Positions 17,773-25,574 of a stretch of DNA of 48,209 bases are shown here, piece after piece (position 1 is the stretch's first letter; every line of letters starts with the position of its first letter). The stretch lies in the NCBI GenBank assembly GCA_041302975.1, contig JBFYQC010000139.1, positions 1 to 48,209 of the forward strand, given 5' to 3'. The stretch comes from UBA6183 sp041302975. GTDB lineage: Bacteria > Bacteroidota > Bacteroidia > UKL13-3. The position numbers and the translations under genes are program-made. The notes beneath the pieces are model-generated. The model saw nothing but the letters and a program-made list of their open reading frames with translations. It had not been told where the DNA came from and did no database searches.

Positions 17773-18793
17773 AAACAAACTTTATTGGATTTGTCAAATC
17801 GGTGGTTGGTTTATATTTATAACCATGGAGCTTACCAGCTACGTGCGTATAGATGGTTTTAAAAGCGCTTTACTTGTTAATGCCTTGGTAAACTTTGTGC
17901 TTGGTATAACAGTAACACATTTCTACCGGTTATTTGCCATTAAGCAAGGCTGGCTTAATTATCCTTTATACAAAATTCTACCGCGAGTAATTGCATCGGT
18001 TTTTGTGATGGTAAGTATTTTAACTGCTATTAATATTCCACTTGACAGATACACCTATCCTATTTTTCAGCAGTTAGACATAACCTTTGGCTTTTTAATG
18101 GGTTACTTTTTTAACCTAAGTAAATTTGTATTGCTTTGGACATTAACCTATCATTTGTTTCAATATTGGGAACGATCTTTATTGGCTGAAAATGAAAAAT
18201 ACCAACTTCAAGCAGCGGCAAAAGAAAATGCTTATATTAATTTAAAAAACCAACTTAATCCTCATTTTTTGTTTAATAGTTTGAACAGCATCCGTACGTT
18301 GGTTGATGCCGATCCAAGATTAGCTAAAAGTGCAATCAACCAATTGAGTAGTTTATTAAGAAGCAGTTTACATACCGGCAAACACAAAACTATTTATCTT
18401 AAGGATGAACTACAAACTGTAAAAGATTATTTGGCCATTGAAGGCATTAGGTTTGACGAAAGATTAAAGTATACTTTTAATGTAAGAGAAGATGTAATGG
18501 ATTGCCATGTACCTCCAATGATGTTACAAACGTTGATAGAAAATTGTGTTAAACATGGCATTTCGAATTTAAAAAATGGTGGCGAAATTTTATTGGAAGC
18601 GAAAGCAGAAAACAACCAGTTAATAATTTCAATAACCAACAGCGGACAATACATTCCTAAAAACAACCAAGAAGGCGTTGGGTTAGCCAATACACGCGAA
18701 CGATTAAAAATACTTTATGATGAAAAAGCCAACATAATAATTGGTAATAAAGATACACAGCACGTTGAAACTAAAATTACAATCCCACTATGA
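17756..18793 (+). CDS. LytS-family sensor histidine kinase
   Basis: 345 residues from TTG 17756; the start LYWICQIGGWFIF is where this Bacteroidota family usually begins, and no ATG fits better (Met24 would lose the first helix). Four transmembrane helices occupy about 9-135. The His_kinase domain (PF06580) holds LKNQLNPHFLFNSLNSIR with phospho-accepting His170, and the ATPase part has IENCVKHGI (Asn263) and GVGLANTRERL. It senses an unknown signal in the membrane. It overlaps the response regulator by 4 bases (ATGA, 18790-18793), so the pair is coupled. Confidence 0.92.
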   Translation: MKSIAKNKLYWICQIGGWFIFITMELTSYVRIDGFKSALLVNALVNFVLGITVTHFYRLFAIKQGWLNYPLYKILPRVIASVFVMVSILTAINIPLDRYTYPIFQQLDITFGFLMGYFFNLSKFVLLWTLTYHLFQYWERSLLAENEKYQLQAAAKENAYINLKNQLNPHFLFNSLNSIRTLVDADPRLAKSAINQLSSLLRSSLHTGKHKTIYLKDELQTVKDYLAIEGIRFDERLKYTFNVREDVMDCHVPPMMLQTLIENCVKHGISNLKNGGEILLEAKAENNQLIISITNSGQYIPKNNQEGVGLANTRERLKILYDEKANIIIGNKDTQHVETKITIPL

Positions 18794-19515
18794 ACATAAC
18801 CGCAATTATAGTTGATGATGAACGTTTGGCCCGTGAAGGACTTAAACAGTTATTAGCCGAAACAGGAGAAATTGAATTGGTTGGAGAAGCTGCCAACGCA
18901 GATGAAGCAATAGAATTGGTAGAGAAACATAAACCACAACTGTTGTTTTTAGACATAGAGATGCCTGAAAAAAACGGCTTTGATTTACTAGAAGAACTCA
19001 TAGAAACTCCTTATGTAATTTTCACTACGGCATACAACGAGTTTGCTTTAAAAGCATTTGAAGTAAATGCCATGGACTACATCCTTAAACCTATTGAGCT
19101 ACCTAGATTGAAAGAAGCTATTTCAAGGGTAAAAAAACAAATTGTAGAAATTGACCTACAGCCTAAATCAAATAGAAGTTTAAGTGAACTAGACCAAGTT
19201 TTTATTCGCGATGGCGATAAATGTTGGTTTATAAAACTAACAGATATACGTATGATTGAAAGCGCAGGAAATTATGCTAAAATACATTTTGATAAATACC
19301 AACCGCTTATTCACAAAACACTAAATTCATTAGACGAAAGACTTAGTCCTAATCTATTTTTTAGGGCAAACCGACAGCAAATAATTAACCTACAATACGT
19401 TGATAAAATTGAGCCATTTTTTAATGCTGGTTTTTTAATTTATTTAAAAGATGGAATGAAAGTAGAAGTAAGCCGCAGGCAATCAGTTAAGTTTAAAGAA
19501 ATGATGAGTTTATAA
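18790..19515 (+). CDS. LytTR-family response regulator
   Basis: 241 residues. The receiver domain (1 to about 120) has the acidic pair DDE (9-11), phospho-acceptor Asp55 in LLFLDIEMPEKNG, and the conserved Lys in YILKPIE. A LytTR DNA-binding domain follows from about residue 140 (ESAGNYAKIHF, FFRANRQQIINL, VSRRQSVKFKEM). It is the partner of the kinase encoded just upstream. Target genes cannot be told from the sequence; the divergent glycan cluster is one possibility. Confidence 0.93.
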   Translation: MNITAIIVDDERLAREGLKQLLAETGEIELVGEAANADEAIELVEKHKPQLLFLDIEMPEKNGFDLLEELIETPYVIFTTAYNEFALKAFEVNAMDYILKPIELPRLKEAISRVKKQIVEIDLQPKSNRSLSELDQVFIRDGDKCWFIKLTDIRMIESAGNYAKIHFDKYQPLIHKTLNSLDERLSPNLFFRANRQQIINLQYVDKIEPFFNAGFLIYLKDGMKVEVSRRQSVKFKEMMSL

Positions 19516-19659
19516 CTGAACCATAAAATACGATAAGCTAATTCACTCAGCCACATCGTTTGTGGTCTATATCTATTTCAGTAAATTAAGACAGCATTTA
19601 AACAGTGCTTTCAATTTGCTGATTATTGTTTATTTTGCCATTGAAGCAAAAACATGTGT

Positions 19660-21051
19660 ATGATTATTAGAGCCACCAAAAAAGTATTAACTGCTAATAA
19701 AATAAAGCCACAACAAATTACCGAACAGCAAACAAGTAACCTGAACGAATGGTATGTTACGCTTATTTCATCAGGTTTTAAGGGTAAATACTTTTTGGCT
19801 TATGTACATAGTAAAAGTTTACTCACCATACTAGCTGAGGGTAAAAGTATTAAACATACTTTTAAAGTTTTTAAACTCCGCTTAAATGCATTGCTTCTGC
19901 GCTCATCATTCCCTGAAGCCCTTATTACTCAACTAACAGCAGCAGCTTCAAATATTGAAGCCATTTCAACCACAAATAGTCGCAGTGTACTTGGCCACCT
20001 TAACCAAATTGTTGGACATGTGAGGGCTCGTTTTGATATGACACAAACCTATCAAGATATTGATTTGGATGTGGAAGAAAATGTGATATTGGACATGTTG
20101 TTTGGATACAATAAAAAGTATGTTACACCCACATCTTGGTGGAATAATTATATACATGGCAACGACACATATTTACCAGCACAAGAACTTATAAAAGAAC
20201 AAAAAATAATAAAACCAAGTGAGTTAAATAAATTGGGGTTAACACAAGAAGAAGAATTACACATGCAAAACCAAATGCTTAAAATAGATTTGGAACAGAA
20301 ATTTGGCAAACCCATTAACCTTAACGACCAAGAGGACATGCCCAAACTTCCCTTGTTTATAGAAAATGAGTTTTTAAAACATATGAGTGCCTTTGAGCAG
20401 CAGATTAGAACAGCCAAAGAAACGACTGTGTTTGATTTGTTGGGAAAACCAATATTTAAATCAACCAATCTACTTAAAGAACCAAAGTTAACCACAGATG
20501 TTAAACGTGTATTAAAGCTACTTGGTAAACACAATATTATGGTTGATTTTATTGGAGAATACCCCCAACAAGTTATACATAATTTTTTAACTGTTGAATT
20601 AATGGAAAAAACGGTATCGGATATGAGGATACCTGGTTTTATCACCCATTTTATTTACGAAGAATTTCATCCTAACCACGAATTGGCTATTACTGGCACT
20701 GTTAATATGCTCATCAATATTATGTTTGATGAAGAAGCTAACCTAGATAAACTTCAACCTCATTTTGTTCATGATAATTTTATGCTGAATTACGAGAAGG
20801 CAACATTTGATGACTTTAAGAATGCCGTAAATACTTTTCGACTAACACACAATCCTGATGTAGTATTGGGTTATGAAACAGAACGTTTAAGATTTAACCA
20901 ATCAAAAGAGCAAGTAAATGTACTAGGATATATCGCTTTCAAAAATCCCATTAAAGGTAAACGAAGAATAAAACATCCATTTACCATAAGCTTACAAAAC
21001 GAAGAGGATTGGTGGAAATTTACACACATATTTTTTGAACCGCTTGATTAA
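19660..21051 (+). CDS. DUF6933-type protein with an unassigned C-terminal domain
   Basis: 463 residues from ATG 19660 (MIIRATKKVL); ATG 19654 adds only Met-Cys. Residues 1 to about 125 match the DUF6933 pattern (IIRATKK, NEWYVTLI, KYFLAYVHSKSLLTILAEG). The rest is hydrophilic, has no signal or membrane segment, and includes a Trp-rich spot (TSWWNN), an acidic helical middle and a C-terminal part with VVLGYETERLRF and EDWWKF that I do not recognise. Its stop overlaps that of the convergent DUF3820 gene within four bases (21048-21051). Function unknown. Confidence 0.7.
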   Translation: MIIRATKKVLTANKIKPQQITEQQTSNLNEWYVTLISSGFKGKYFLAYVHSKSLLTILAEGKSIKHTFKVFKLRLNALLLRSSFPEALITQLTAAASNIEAISTTNSRSVLGHLNQIVGHVRARFDMTQTYQDIDLDVEENVILDMLFGYNKKYVTPTSWWNNYIHGNDTYLPAQELIKEQKIIKPSELNKLGLTQEEELHMQNQMLKIDLEQKFGKPINLNDQEDMPKLPLFIENEFLKHMSAFEQQIRTAKETTVFDLLGKPIFKSTNLLKEPKLTTDVKRVLKLLGKHNIMVDFIGEYPQQVIHNFLTVELMEKTVSDMRIPGFITHFIYEEFHPNHELAITGTVNMLINIMFDEEANLDKLQPHFVHDNFMLNYEKATFDDFKNAVNTFRLTHNPDVVLGYETERLRFNQSKEQVNVLGYIAFKNPIKGKRRIKHPFTISLQNEEDWWKFTHIFFEPLD

Positions 21052-21275
21052 ACTCTAACAATCTTTTTTAAGTCGGTAATGATATGTTCCAATCCATTAA
21101 TTTTTATTTCGTAAACTGTTTGTAGTTGCATGCCCAATTTACCTTGAGGAAAACCTTTGCGCGCAAACCATTCTAAATAACTCACCGGCAAATCGGATAA
21201 TAACCAGCCTGAATATTTACCAAACGACATTTTGGTTAACACTAAACTCTTTAATATTTCTGGATTTGGTTGCAT
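21048..21275 (-). CDS. DUF3820 family protein
   Basis: 75 residues from ATG 21275 (MQPNPEILKSLVLTKMSFGKY). A longer reading to 21356 adds 27 residues not typical of the family. LTKMSFGKYSGWLLSDLPVSYLEWF is the family core, followed by a short helical tail. Members are small, often annotated as quorum-sensing-regulated virulence factor, with no proven biochemical role. The KYSGWLLSDLP segment resembles a fold also found next to exonuclease domains. It follows the CvfB-like gene after 96 bases on the same strand and may be cotranscribed. Confidence 0.75.
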   Translation of the reverse strand: MQPNPEILKSLVLTKMSFGKYSGWLLSDLPVSYLEWFARKGFPQGKLGMQLQTVYEIKINGLEHIITDLKKIVRV

Positions 21276-21371
21276 ATGAGTTTGTGCGTTAAGCTTTTTA
21301 CACTTTAGTTTCGAATAAAGGTTGAGGTTAGATAGGAGCTTCGAATAAAAACTCATCTTCTCGAATATTAA

Positions 21372-22202
21372 CTACCCTAACCTGATTCCCTCTGGTTCTA
21401 TTTTAATTTTTCTATCGCGATACAAATTACCCAAAGTCATTTTAAAGGTTTTTTTACTCATACCAAACACGCGATAAATATCGTCAGCACTACTCTTATC
21501 ATGGTATGGTAAGTAACCGTTATGTTTGCGTAACTCTCGCAATATTACATCTCCTTCATCTTCAACGCGCTGATAACCGGGTTTTCCAATCATGATATCA
21601 AGCTTATTGTCTTCTTTGATTTTTTTTACAAAACCAGTAAATACATCACCCACAAATAAGTCTTTAAATACCTCATTGTAATGCAACAAACCCAAGTGCT
21701 TTTCATTAATAATTACTTGATAACCCAACTCGGTATCTTTATATACAATACATTGAACTACCTCCTTTTCTTTAACAGTTAATGATTCGTTGTTTAACTC
21801 ATCATTTAGCTTTTCTTTGGCAATTACTTTCCCTGTTGGTGCATCATACAAAATTTTAACCAAGCAATAATCGCCTGTAAGCAAATCATCTTCATGCAGC
21901 GAACGTGGTAATAATAAATCTTTCGGTAAACCCCAATCTAAAAAAGCTCCTGCTGGACTCATGTCTACTACTTTAAGTGTAACTAAATCACCTACTTTTC
22001 CTTTAGGCTTTTTGGTCGTAGCACATAAAATATTTGTTGAGTCGTGGTATAAAAAAACAGATAATTTATCGCCAACTAACAATCCGCTATCGGCATATTG
22101 CTTGGGCATAAAGGCCATTTGGTCTTTAGTTTCGCCAAACCAATATCCATCAGCTGTTTTTTCTAAAATGGTTAAATTGTAATAAAATCCCGGTTTTAAC
22201 AT
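21372..22202 (-). CDS. cvfB: CvfB-like S1-domain RNA-binding protein
   Basis: 276 residues from ATG 22202 (MLKPGFYYNLTIL); TTG 22211 would add three. The layout is that of the CvfB/YitL family: three S1-like OB folds, with GAFLDWGLPKDLLLPRS and YQVIINEKHLGLLHYNEVF as S1 signatures, and a C-terminal winged helix (DIYRVFGMSKKTFKMTLGNLYRDRKI) followed by EPEGIRL. CvfB binds RNA and affects virulence and stress gene expression in Firmicutes; in Bacteroidota the role is not established. Confidence 0.9.
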   Translation of the reverse strand: MLKPGFYYNLTILEKTADGYWFGETKDQMAFMPKQYADSGLLVGDKLSVFLYHDSTNILCATTKKPKGKVGDLVTLKVVDMSPAGAFLDWGLPKDLLLPRSLHEDDLLTGDYCLVKILYDAPTGKVIAKEKLNDELNNESLTVKEKEVVQCIVYKDTELGYQVIINEKHLGLLHYNEVFKDLFVGDVFTGFVKKIKEDNKLDIMIGKPGYQRVEDEGDVILRELRKHNGYLPYHDKSSADDIYRVFGMSKKTFKMTLGNLYRDRKIKIEPEGIRLG

Positions 22203-22299
22203 ATTGAGCAAAGGTGCAAAATTTTGAAGTATAATAGGATAATATTTTTACAAGCCTCGTATATTTATAATACTTACTAATGTAACATACAGAATTGAC

Positions 22300-22337
22300 A
22301 AAAAAGTCGCTAGCACCGAAGTAACTAACGACTTTTG
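22300..22337 (-). terminator. Terminator of the thioredoxin gene
   Basis: Read on the minus strand, AAAAGTCG pairs with CGACTTTT, and the inner helix closes with C-TTCG-G, an extra-stable UUCG tetraloop in RNA; a T-run follows. It lies 32 bases after the thioredoxin stop at 22369. Confidence 0.85.
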
Positions 22338-22368
22338 AAATTAACCCACTTATAAAACGAATGCTTCT

Positions 22369-22734
22369 TTACTTTACAGCAGCTAACAAATTATTTTCTA
22401 TAGCCTGTTTAAATACATTTTTAGGCAATGCACCCGGCTGCATCATTGGTGTTCCTTCCTTTGGAATAAACAAAAACGAAGGGATACTTTGAATACCAAA
22501 TACTGCTGACAATTCTTGTTCAACCTCGGTATCTACTTTATAAATAATGATTTTTCCCTCATATTCTGCTGCTAATTCTTCCAATACAGGAGCTACCATT
22601 TTACATGGACCGCACCAATCGGCATAAAAATCAATTATTGCAGGTAAACTGCCTGTATACTTCCAATCCTTTTCTGTTTCGTAATTAAAAATATTACGTT
22701 TAAAATCGGCTGTGGTAAGCTTTACTGTTGCCAT
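22369..22734 (-). CDS. trxA: Thioredoxin
   Basis: 121 residues from ATG 22734 (MATVKLTTADFKRNIF). A reading to 22755 adds seven residues but would begin upstream of the predicted transcription start. The active site is WCGPC with Cys41 and Cys44 in DFYADWCGPCKMVAPVLEEL; the cis-proline is in IQSIPSFLFIP. There is no signal peptide, so it acts in the cytosol as a disulfide reductase. The insertion YETEKDWKYTGSLP before the core is common in Bacteroidota thioredoxins. It sits alone between two hairpin terminators. Confidence 0.93.
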   Translation of the reverse strand: MATVKLTTADFKRNIFNYETEKDWKYTGSLPAIIDFYADWCGPCKMVAPVLEELAAEYEGKIIIYKVDTEVEQELSAVFGIQSIPSFLFIPKEGTPMMQPGALPKNVFKQAIENNLLAAVK

Positions 22735-22752
22735 AGTTTTAAAATTATGACA

Positions 22753-22760
22753 CAAAGTTA
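22753..22760 (-). promoter_or_regulatory. trxA: Candidate -7 box of the thioredoxin gene
   Basis: On the minus strand the bases read TAACTTTG, a match to TAnnTTTG, 18 bases before the ATG. The upstream -33 position falls in the hairpin at 22767-22812 and shows no TTG. A start near 22746 would give a very short leader. Confidence 0.4.
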
Positions 22761-22766
22761 AATCCT

Positions 22767-22812
22767 ATAAAAAGAATGGTTTGTAACGTATGTTACAAAC
22801 CATTCTTTTTAT
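22767..22812. terminator. Perfect 21-bp inverted repeat acting as a terminator
   Basis: Two exactly complementary 21-base arms, centred on AGAATGGTTTGTAAC, flank a 4-base loop, with A-run and T-run at the ends so that it can work in both directions. It starts 16 bases after the stop of the minus-strand lipoprotein gene (22828) and lies just upstream of the thioredoxin promoter box. The stem is longer than most intrinsic terminators. Confidence 0.8.
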
Positions 22813-22827
22813 CTGTTAAATATTAGG

Positions 22828-23706
22828 CTAACAACCAAGTTCTCCGTTATGCTCTTCTTTACCAATCGACCCATCTTCTTGTTGCGCTATTGGTTTAGGC
22901 ATTCCTTTTATAGTTGATGCTTTGGTGGAGTAAAACACCCCTGATTTAGTGACACCAGTGTACTTACTCGCATTATCAATAATAAAATCAGGATAGGCAT
23001 CGCCATCTAAATCACCTATAAACAAAACGTTTACTGATCCATCATCAAACCATGGAATAAAGCTAAGCAGCGTTTCTGATGCGGTTCCATCTCTAAACTT
23101 TCCATTTAGTATAAGCTTGTAGTCCATGTGGGTTTGTGAACCGTTAGGCTCAACCAAATAATCGCTTGCAGAAAGGGTATATTCATTTCCGATTGAGTTA
23201 AACTTCATCGATTCGCCTGGTTGAAAAAAGCGAATTTCGCTAAGTATATTTTTTATACCTAATACCGGTTGTTTTAAGTATTTGTTGTGCAATAAAAAAA
23301 CACATGACTCACCTTCTTTTATCACCACACCGCAGTCGAATGAAGTACGACCATCGTCATATAATATACCTGTTTCAACAAAAGAAACCGGTGTTTTACG
23401 CAAATTATATAGTGCCGTGGCAGAGTCATAAAATAAACCATAAAACTCAAGCGATTTATAACGATTTACCTCTTCTTGATTAAAATAATTTCTGAGAGAT
23501 AGCATAATTGCACCTTCTTCAAAAACATCAGGAAGATTTACCTTTTCGGCTCCACCACCGGCCGCACTTACTGCACCCATTTCATTATTATCGGTGCTCA
23601 ATGTATCTACTTTGGTTGTTTCTTCATTATTAACTTTATCATTACTACAAGCAATTGTTAATGATATGAAAATTAATGTAACAACTAAATTGATTGTTAT
23701 TTTCAT
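22828..23706 (-). CDS. Putative lipoprotein of unknown function
   Basis: 292 residues. The signal ends in IAC (Cys20) followed by SNDKVNNEETTKVD, an acidic spacer typical of lipoproteins. The C-terminal half contains VLFIGDLDGDAYPDFIIDNASKY, a calcium-binding FG-GAP/VCBS-like loop with Asp-rich spacing, and the protein ends in a lone Cys. The middle is beta-rich. I do not recognise a full-length family. The gene stands between mnmE and thioredoxin and is followed by a strong hairpin terminator. Confidence 0.75.
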   Translation of the reverse strand: MKITINLVVTLIFISLTIACSNDKVNNEETTKVDTLSTDNNEMGAVSAAGGGAEKVNLPDVFEEGAIMLSLRNYFNQEEVNRYKSLEFYGLFYDSATALYNLRKTPVSFVETGILYDDGRTSFDCGVVIKEGESCVFLLHNKYLKQPVLGIKNILSEIRFFQPGESMKFNSIGNEYTLSASDYLVEPNGSQTHMDYKLILNGKFRDGTASETLLSFIPWFDDGSVNVLFIGDLDGDAYPDFIIDNASKYTGVTKSGVFYSTKASTIKGMPKPIAQQEDGSIGKEEHNGELGC

Positions 23707-23865
23707 AAACTTATTTCACTTTACTGTAGTCGCAATTTATATTATTTGATTGAAGATGCTTCAGGGAATATTTATAGGATGTAATGATATCTCTAAACTC
23801 CATCAAAAAAAGCTAGAAGAGTTTTAAAAGTTGCTTGTAGCTGAAAAAGAAACACATTTATAAAT

Positions 23866-23978
23866 AACCCTCAGGCCAGGGTTCCGAAACCTCGGAAGCT
23901 GCAGTGGAGTAAAGCACAATGATGACTTGAAGCGCAATCCGTAGTTAGGCGCAGCTGAACCTGGGGAAAACACCCTAA
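23866..23978. ncRNA. Candidate structured RNA (family unknown)
   Basis: This gene-free stretch is clearly richer in G and C than its AT-rich surroundings and contains nested helices. CCAGGGTT (23876-23883) pairs with AACCTGG (23958-23964, one bulge); CCGA-AACC-TCGG forms a hairpin at 23884-23895; AGCTGC (23897-23902) pairs with GCAGCT (23951-23956), enclosing 48 bases; GGG-CCC closes 23964-23974. An alternative hairpin AACCCT/AGGGTT (23866-23883) and an alternative CCC-CAGG/CCTGGGG pairing (23868-23875 with 23960-23966) would compete. I compared it from memory with common riboswitches, SRP, 6S, RNase P and tmRNA cores and found no match. The strand is not determined. Confidence 0.4.
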
Positions 23979-24017
23979 GATTTAAAGTACTTAACTATGA
24001 TAGATAGTCAATTAACA

Positions 24018-24060
24018 CACCTCTCAATACATCCCGATATGCATCGGGACACTCGAGGTG
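24018..24060. repeat. REP-like nested palindrome after mnmE
   Basis: Outer arms CACCTC (24018-24023) and GAGGTG (24055-24060) enclose the palindrome TCCCGAT-ATGC-ATCGGGA (24032-24049). It ends 3 bases from the stop codon of mnmE, so it may act as a terminator or mRNA end. Palindromes with this CCCGAT/ATCGGG core look like dispersed intergenic elements of Bacteroidota genomes; the copy number in this genome cannot be seen here. Confidence 0.6.
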
Positions 24061-24063
24061 AAT

Positions 24064-25434
24064 TTACTTACCGATACAAAACTTACTAAAAATGTTGGCC
24101 AATAAATCATCGGTGGTTACATCGCCTGTAATTTCGCCTAAGTGAAATAAGGCCTTACGAATATCAAATGCTAACAGCTCGCCTGTAATATGCATATCAA
24201 TACCATTTAACACCAATTGCAGGGCTTCGCTGGCATGTTGCAGGGCTTCGTAATGGCGCAGGTTGGTAATAATTACATCGTTTTTCACTTGGTCTTTGCG
24301 CACGGTTTCTATTAACCGTTGCTTCAGTGTTTCTACTCCAGTTTTATCTTTTGCCGATAGCGAAATAGTTTGCGCACTAAAAATAAGTGGCGCCTGGGTT
24401 AAATCAATTTTATTTGCTACAGGTATTACAATAGCATTGATGTGATTAAACTGTTCGAGTTCTTGGTTTAACTCCTGTGCAGTGGTGGTAGCTGCATCGT
24501 ACAGATAAATAATAATGCTGGCTTTTTGCAGTTTATCAAACGTGCGTTCAATGCCTATTACTTCAATTTTATCTTGCGAGTTGCTGCGTATTCCGGCTGT
24601 ATCGGTTAACCTAAAGGTAATGCCATCCAGCACAAAGGCTTCTTCAATGGTATCGCGCGTGGTGCCTGCAATATCGCTTACAATAGCTCGCTCTTCGTTT
24701 ACCAATGCATTTAATAAGGTTGATTTTCCGGCATTGGGCTTACCTGCTATAACTGTTGGTATTCCATTTTTTATGGCATTACCATATTTAAACGAGTGCA
24801 ACAATTCTTGTATAAGGTGTTGTATGTTGCTTACTAGTTTAATCAGTTCATCGCGTTGGGCAAACTCTACATCTTCTTCGGCAAAATCAAGTTCGAGCTC
24901 AATTAACGAAGCAAAGTTAATGAGGCGCTCGCGCATGTCGGCAATTTGGTAACTAAAGCCACCACGCATTTGCATCATGGCTGTGCGGTGACTTTCTTCG
25001 CTATTACTAGCAATTAAATCGGCTACGGCTTCGGCCTGTGATAGGTCGAGTTTTTTATTTAAAAAGGCACGCAAGGTAAACTCGCCCGGCTTGGCCAAAC
25101 GGCAACCTTTGCTTACCAACAGTTGTAAAATTTGTTGTTGTATATATGGCGAACCATGGCAACTTAACTCCACCGTATTTTCGCCCGTGTAAGATTTTGG
25201 GTTGATGAACAAGGTGGCCAGCACTTCGTCTATTACTTTATCTCCATCAACTATTTTTCCAAAATGTACAGTGTGCGTGGGCTGTTGTGTTAATCGTTTT
25301 CCTTTAAAAACAGCATCAACCAGGGTTATGGCGTTTGCTCCGCTTACGCGTATTACGCCTATGGCTCCTACTCCACCAGCTGTTGCTAGGGCACAAATGG
25401 TATCGTTTAAATCTTGCTTAATGTAGTACGACAT
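24064..25434 (-). CDS. mnmE: tRNA uridine-5-carboxymethylaminomethyl GTPase MnmE
   Basis: 456 residues from ATG 25434 (MSYYIKQDLNDTICALATA); a reading to 25482 adds an unrelated hydrophobic stretch. The N-terminal formyl-THF-binding domain has GGVGAIGVIRVSG (20-32). The inserted G domain shows GKPNAGKST (231-239), GTTRDT (257-262), DTAG (278-281) and NKID (about 347-350). The C-terminus is the conserved FCIGK, whose Cys is needed for activity. With MnmG it installs the cmnm5 group on U34 of several tRNAs. The gene is divergent from marR. Confidence 0.96.
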   Translation of the reverse strand: MSYYIKQDLNDTICALATAGGVGAIGVIRVSGANAITLVDAVFKGKRLTQQPTHTVHFGKIVDGDKVIDEVLATLFINPKSYTGENTVELSCHGSPYIQQQILQLLVSKGCRLAKPGEFTLRAFLNKKLDLSQAEAVADLIASNSEESHRTAMMQMRGGFSYQIADMRERLINFASLIELELDFAEEDVEFAQRDELIKLVSNIQHLIQELLHSFKYGNAIKNGIPTVIAGKPNAGKSTLLNALVNEERAIVSDIAGTTRDTIEEAFVLDGITFRLTDTAGIRSNSQDKIEVIGIERTFDKLQKASIIIYLYDAATTTAQELNQELEQFNHINAIVIPVANKIDLTQAPLIFSAQTISLSAKDKTGVETLKQRLIETVRKDQVKNDVIITNLRHYEALQHASEALQLVLNGIDMHITGELLAFDIRKALFHLGEITGDVTTDDLLANIFSKFCIGK

Positions 25435-25448
25435 GATTATTAAAGTCA

Positions 25449-25482
25449 CAAATGTAATACAATAGTAGATTGATGTGAGCAA
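25449..25482 (-). promoter_or_regulatory. mnmE: Candidate promoter of mnmE
   Basis: On the minus strand TTG (25482-25480) and TACATTTG (25456-25449) are separated by 23 bases. The -7 box matches TAnnTTTG and the spacing is at the long end. The leader would be under 10 nt. Confidence 0.4.
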
Positions 25483-25527
25483 TTTATATGATTTGAAAAC
25501 CGCTTATGTAAAATTTGCATCAATACA

Positions 25528-25548
25528 ATAGTTGATATTATCAACTAT
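25528..25548. promoter_or_regulatory. MarR operator palindrome
   Basis: ATAGTTGATA (25528-25537), one T, then TATCAACTAT (25539-25548): a perfect 10-1-10 palindrome of the size MarR dimers bind. It lies 26 bases before the marR start codon, in the -35 region of the likely promoter, so binding should block transcription of marR and the efflux genes. Part of the right arm, TCAACTATAT (25541-25550), recurs directly at 25557-25566 over the -7 box. Confidence 0.75.
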
Positions 25549-25561
25549 ATACACATTCAAC

Positions 25562-25569
25562 TATATTTG
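25562..25569 (+). promoter_or_regulatory. -7 box of the marR-efflux operon
   Basis: TATATTTG matches TAnnTTTG and ends 5 bases before the ATG at 25575, so the transcript may be leaderless or nearly so. A repeated half-site (25557-25566) overlaps the box. Confidence 0.5.
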
Positions 25570-25574
25570 CAAAC

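Noticed and set aside
19551..19565. CCACA/TGTGG stem-loop after the response regulator gene
   Set aside because: Only 5 base pairs and no T-run; not enough to call a terminator.
23944..23950. GTTAGGC, which fits the core site of integron attC recombination sites
   Set aside because: No matching RYYYAAC partner lies at the right distance on either strand, and there is no integrase or cassette-like gene. The match is only 7 bases.
23866..23978. Known riboswitch or housekeeping RNA (TPP, cobalamin, SAM, FMN, SRP, 6S, RNase P, tmRNA)
   Set aside because: The conserved cores I can recall are absent, for example CTGAGA of TPP, GCAACTG of cobalamin and the GGAAGGAAGCAGC-type SRP core. It is kept only as an unassigned candidate.
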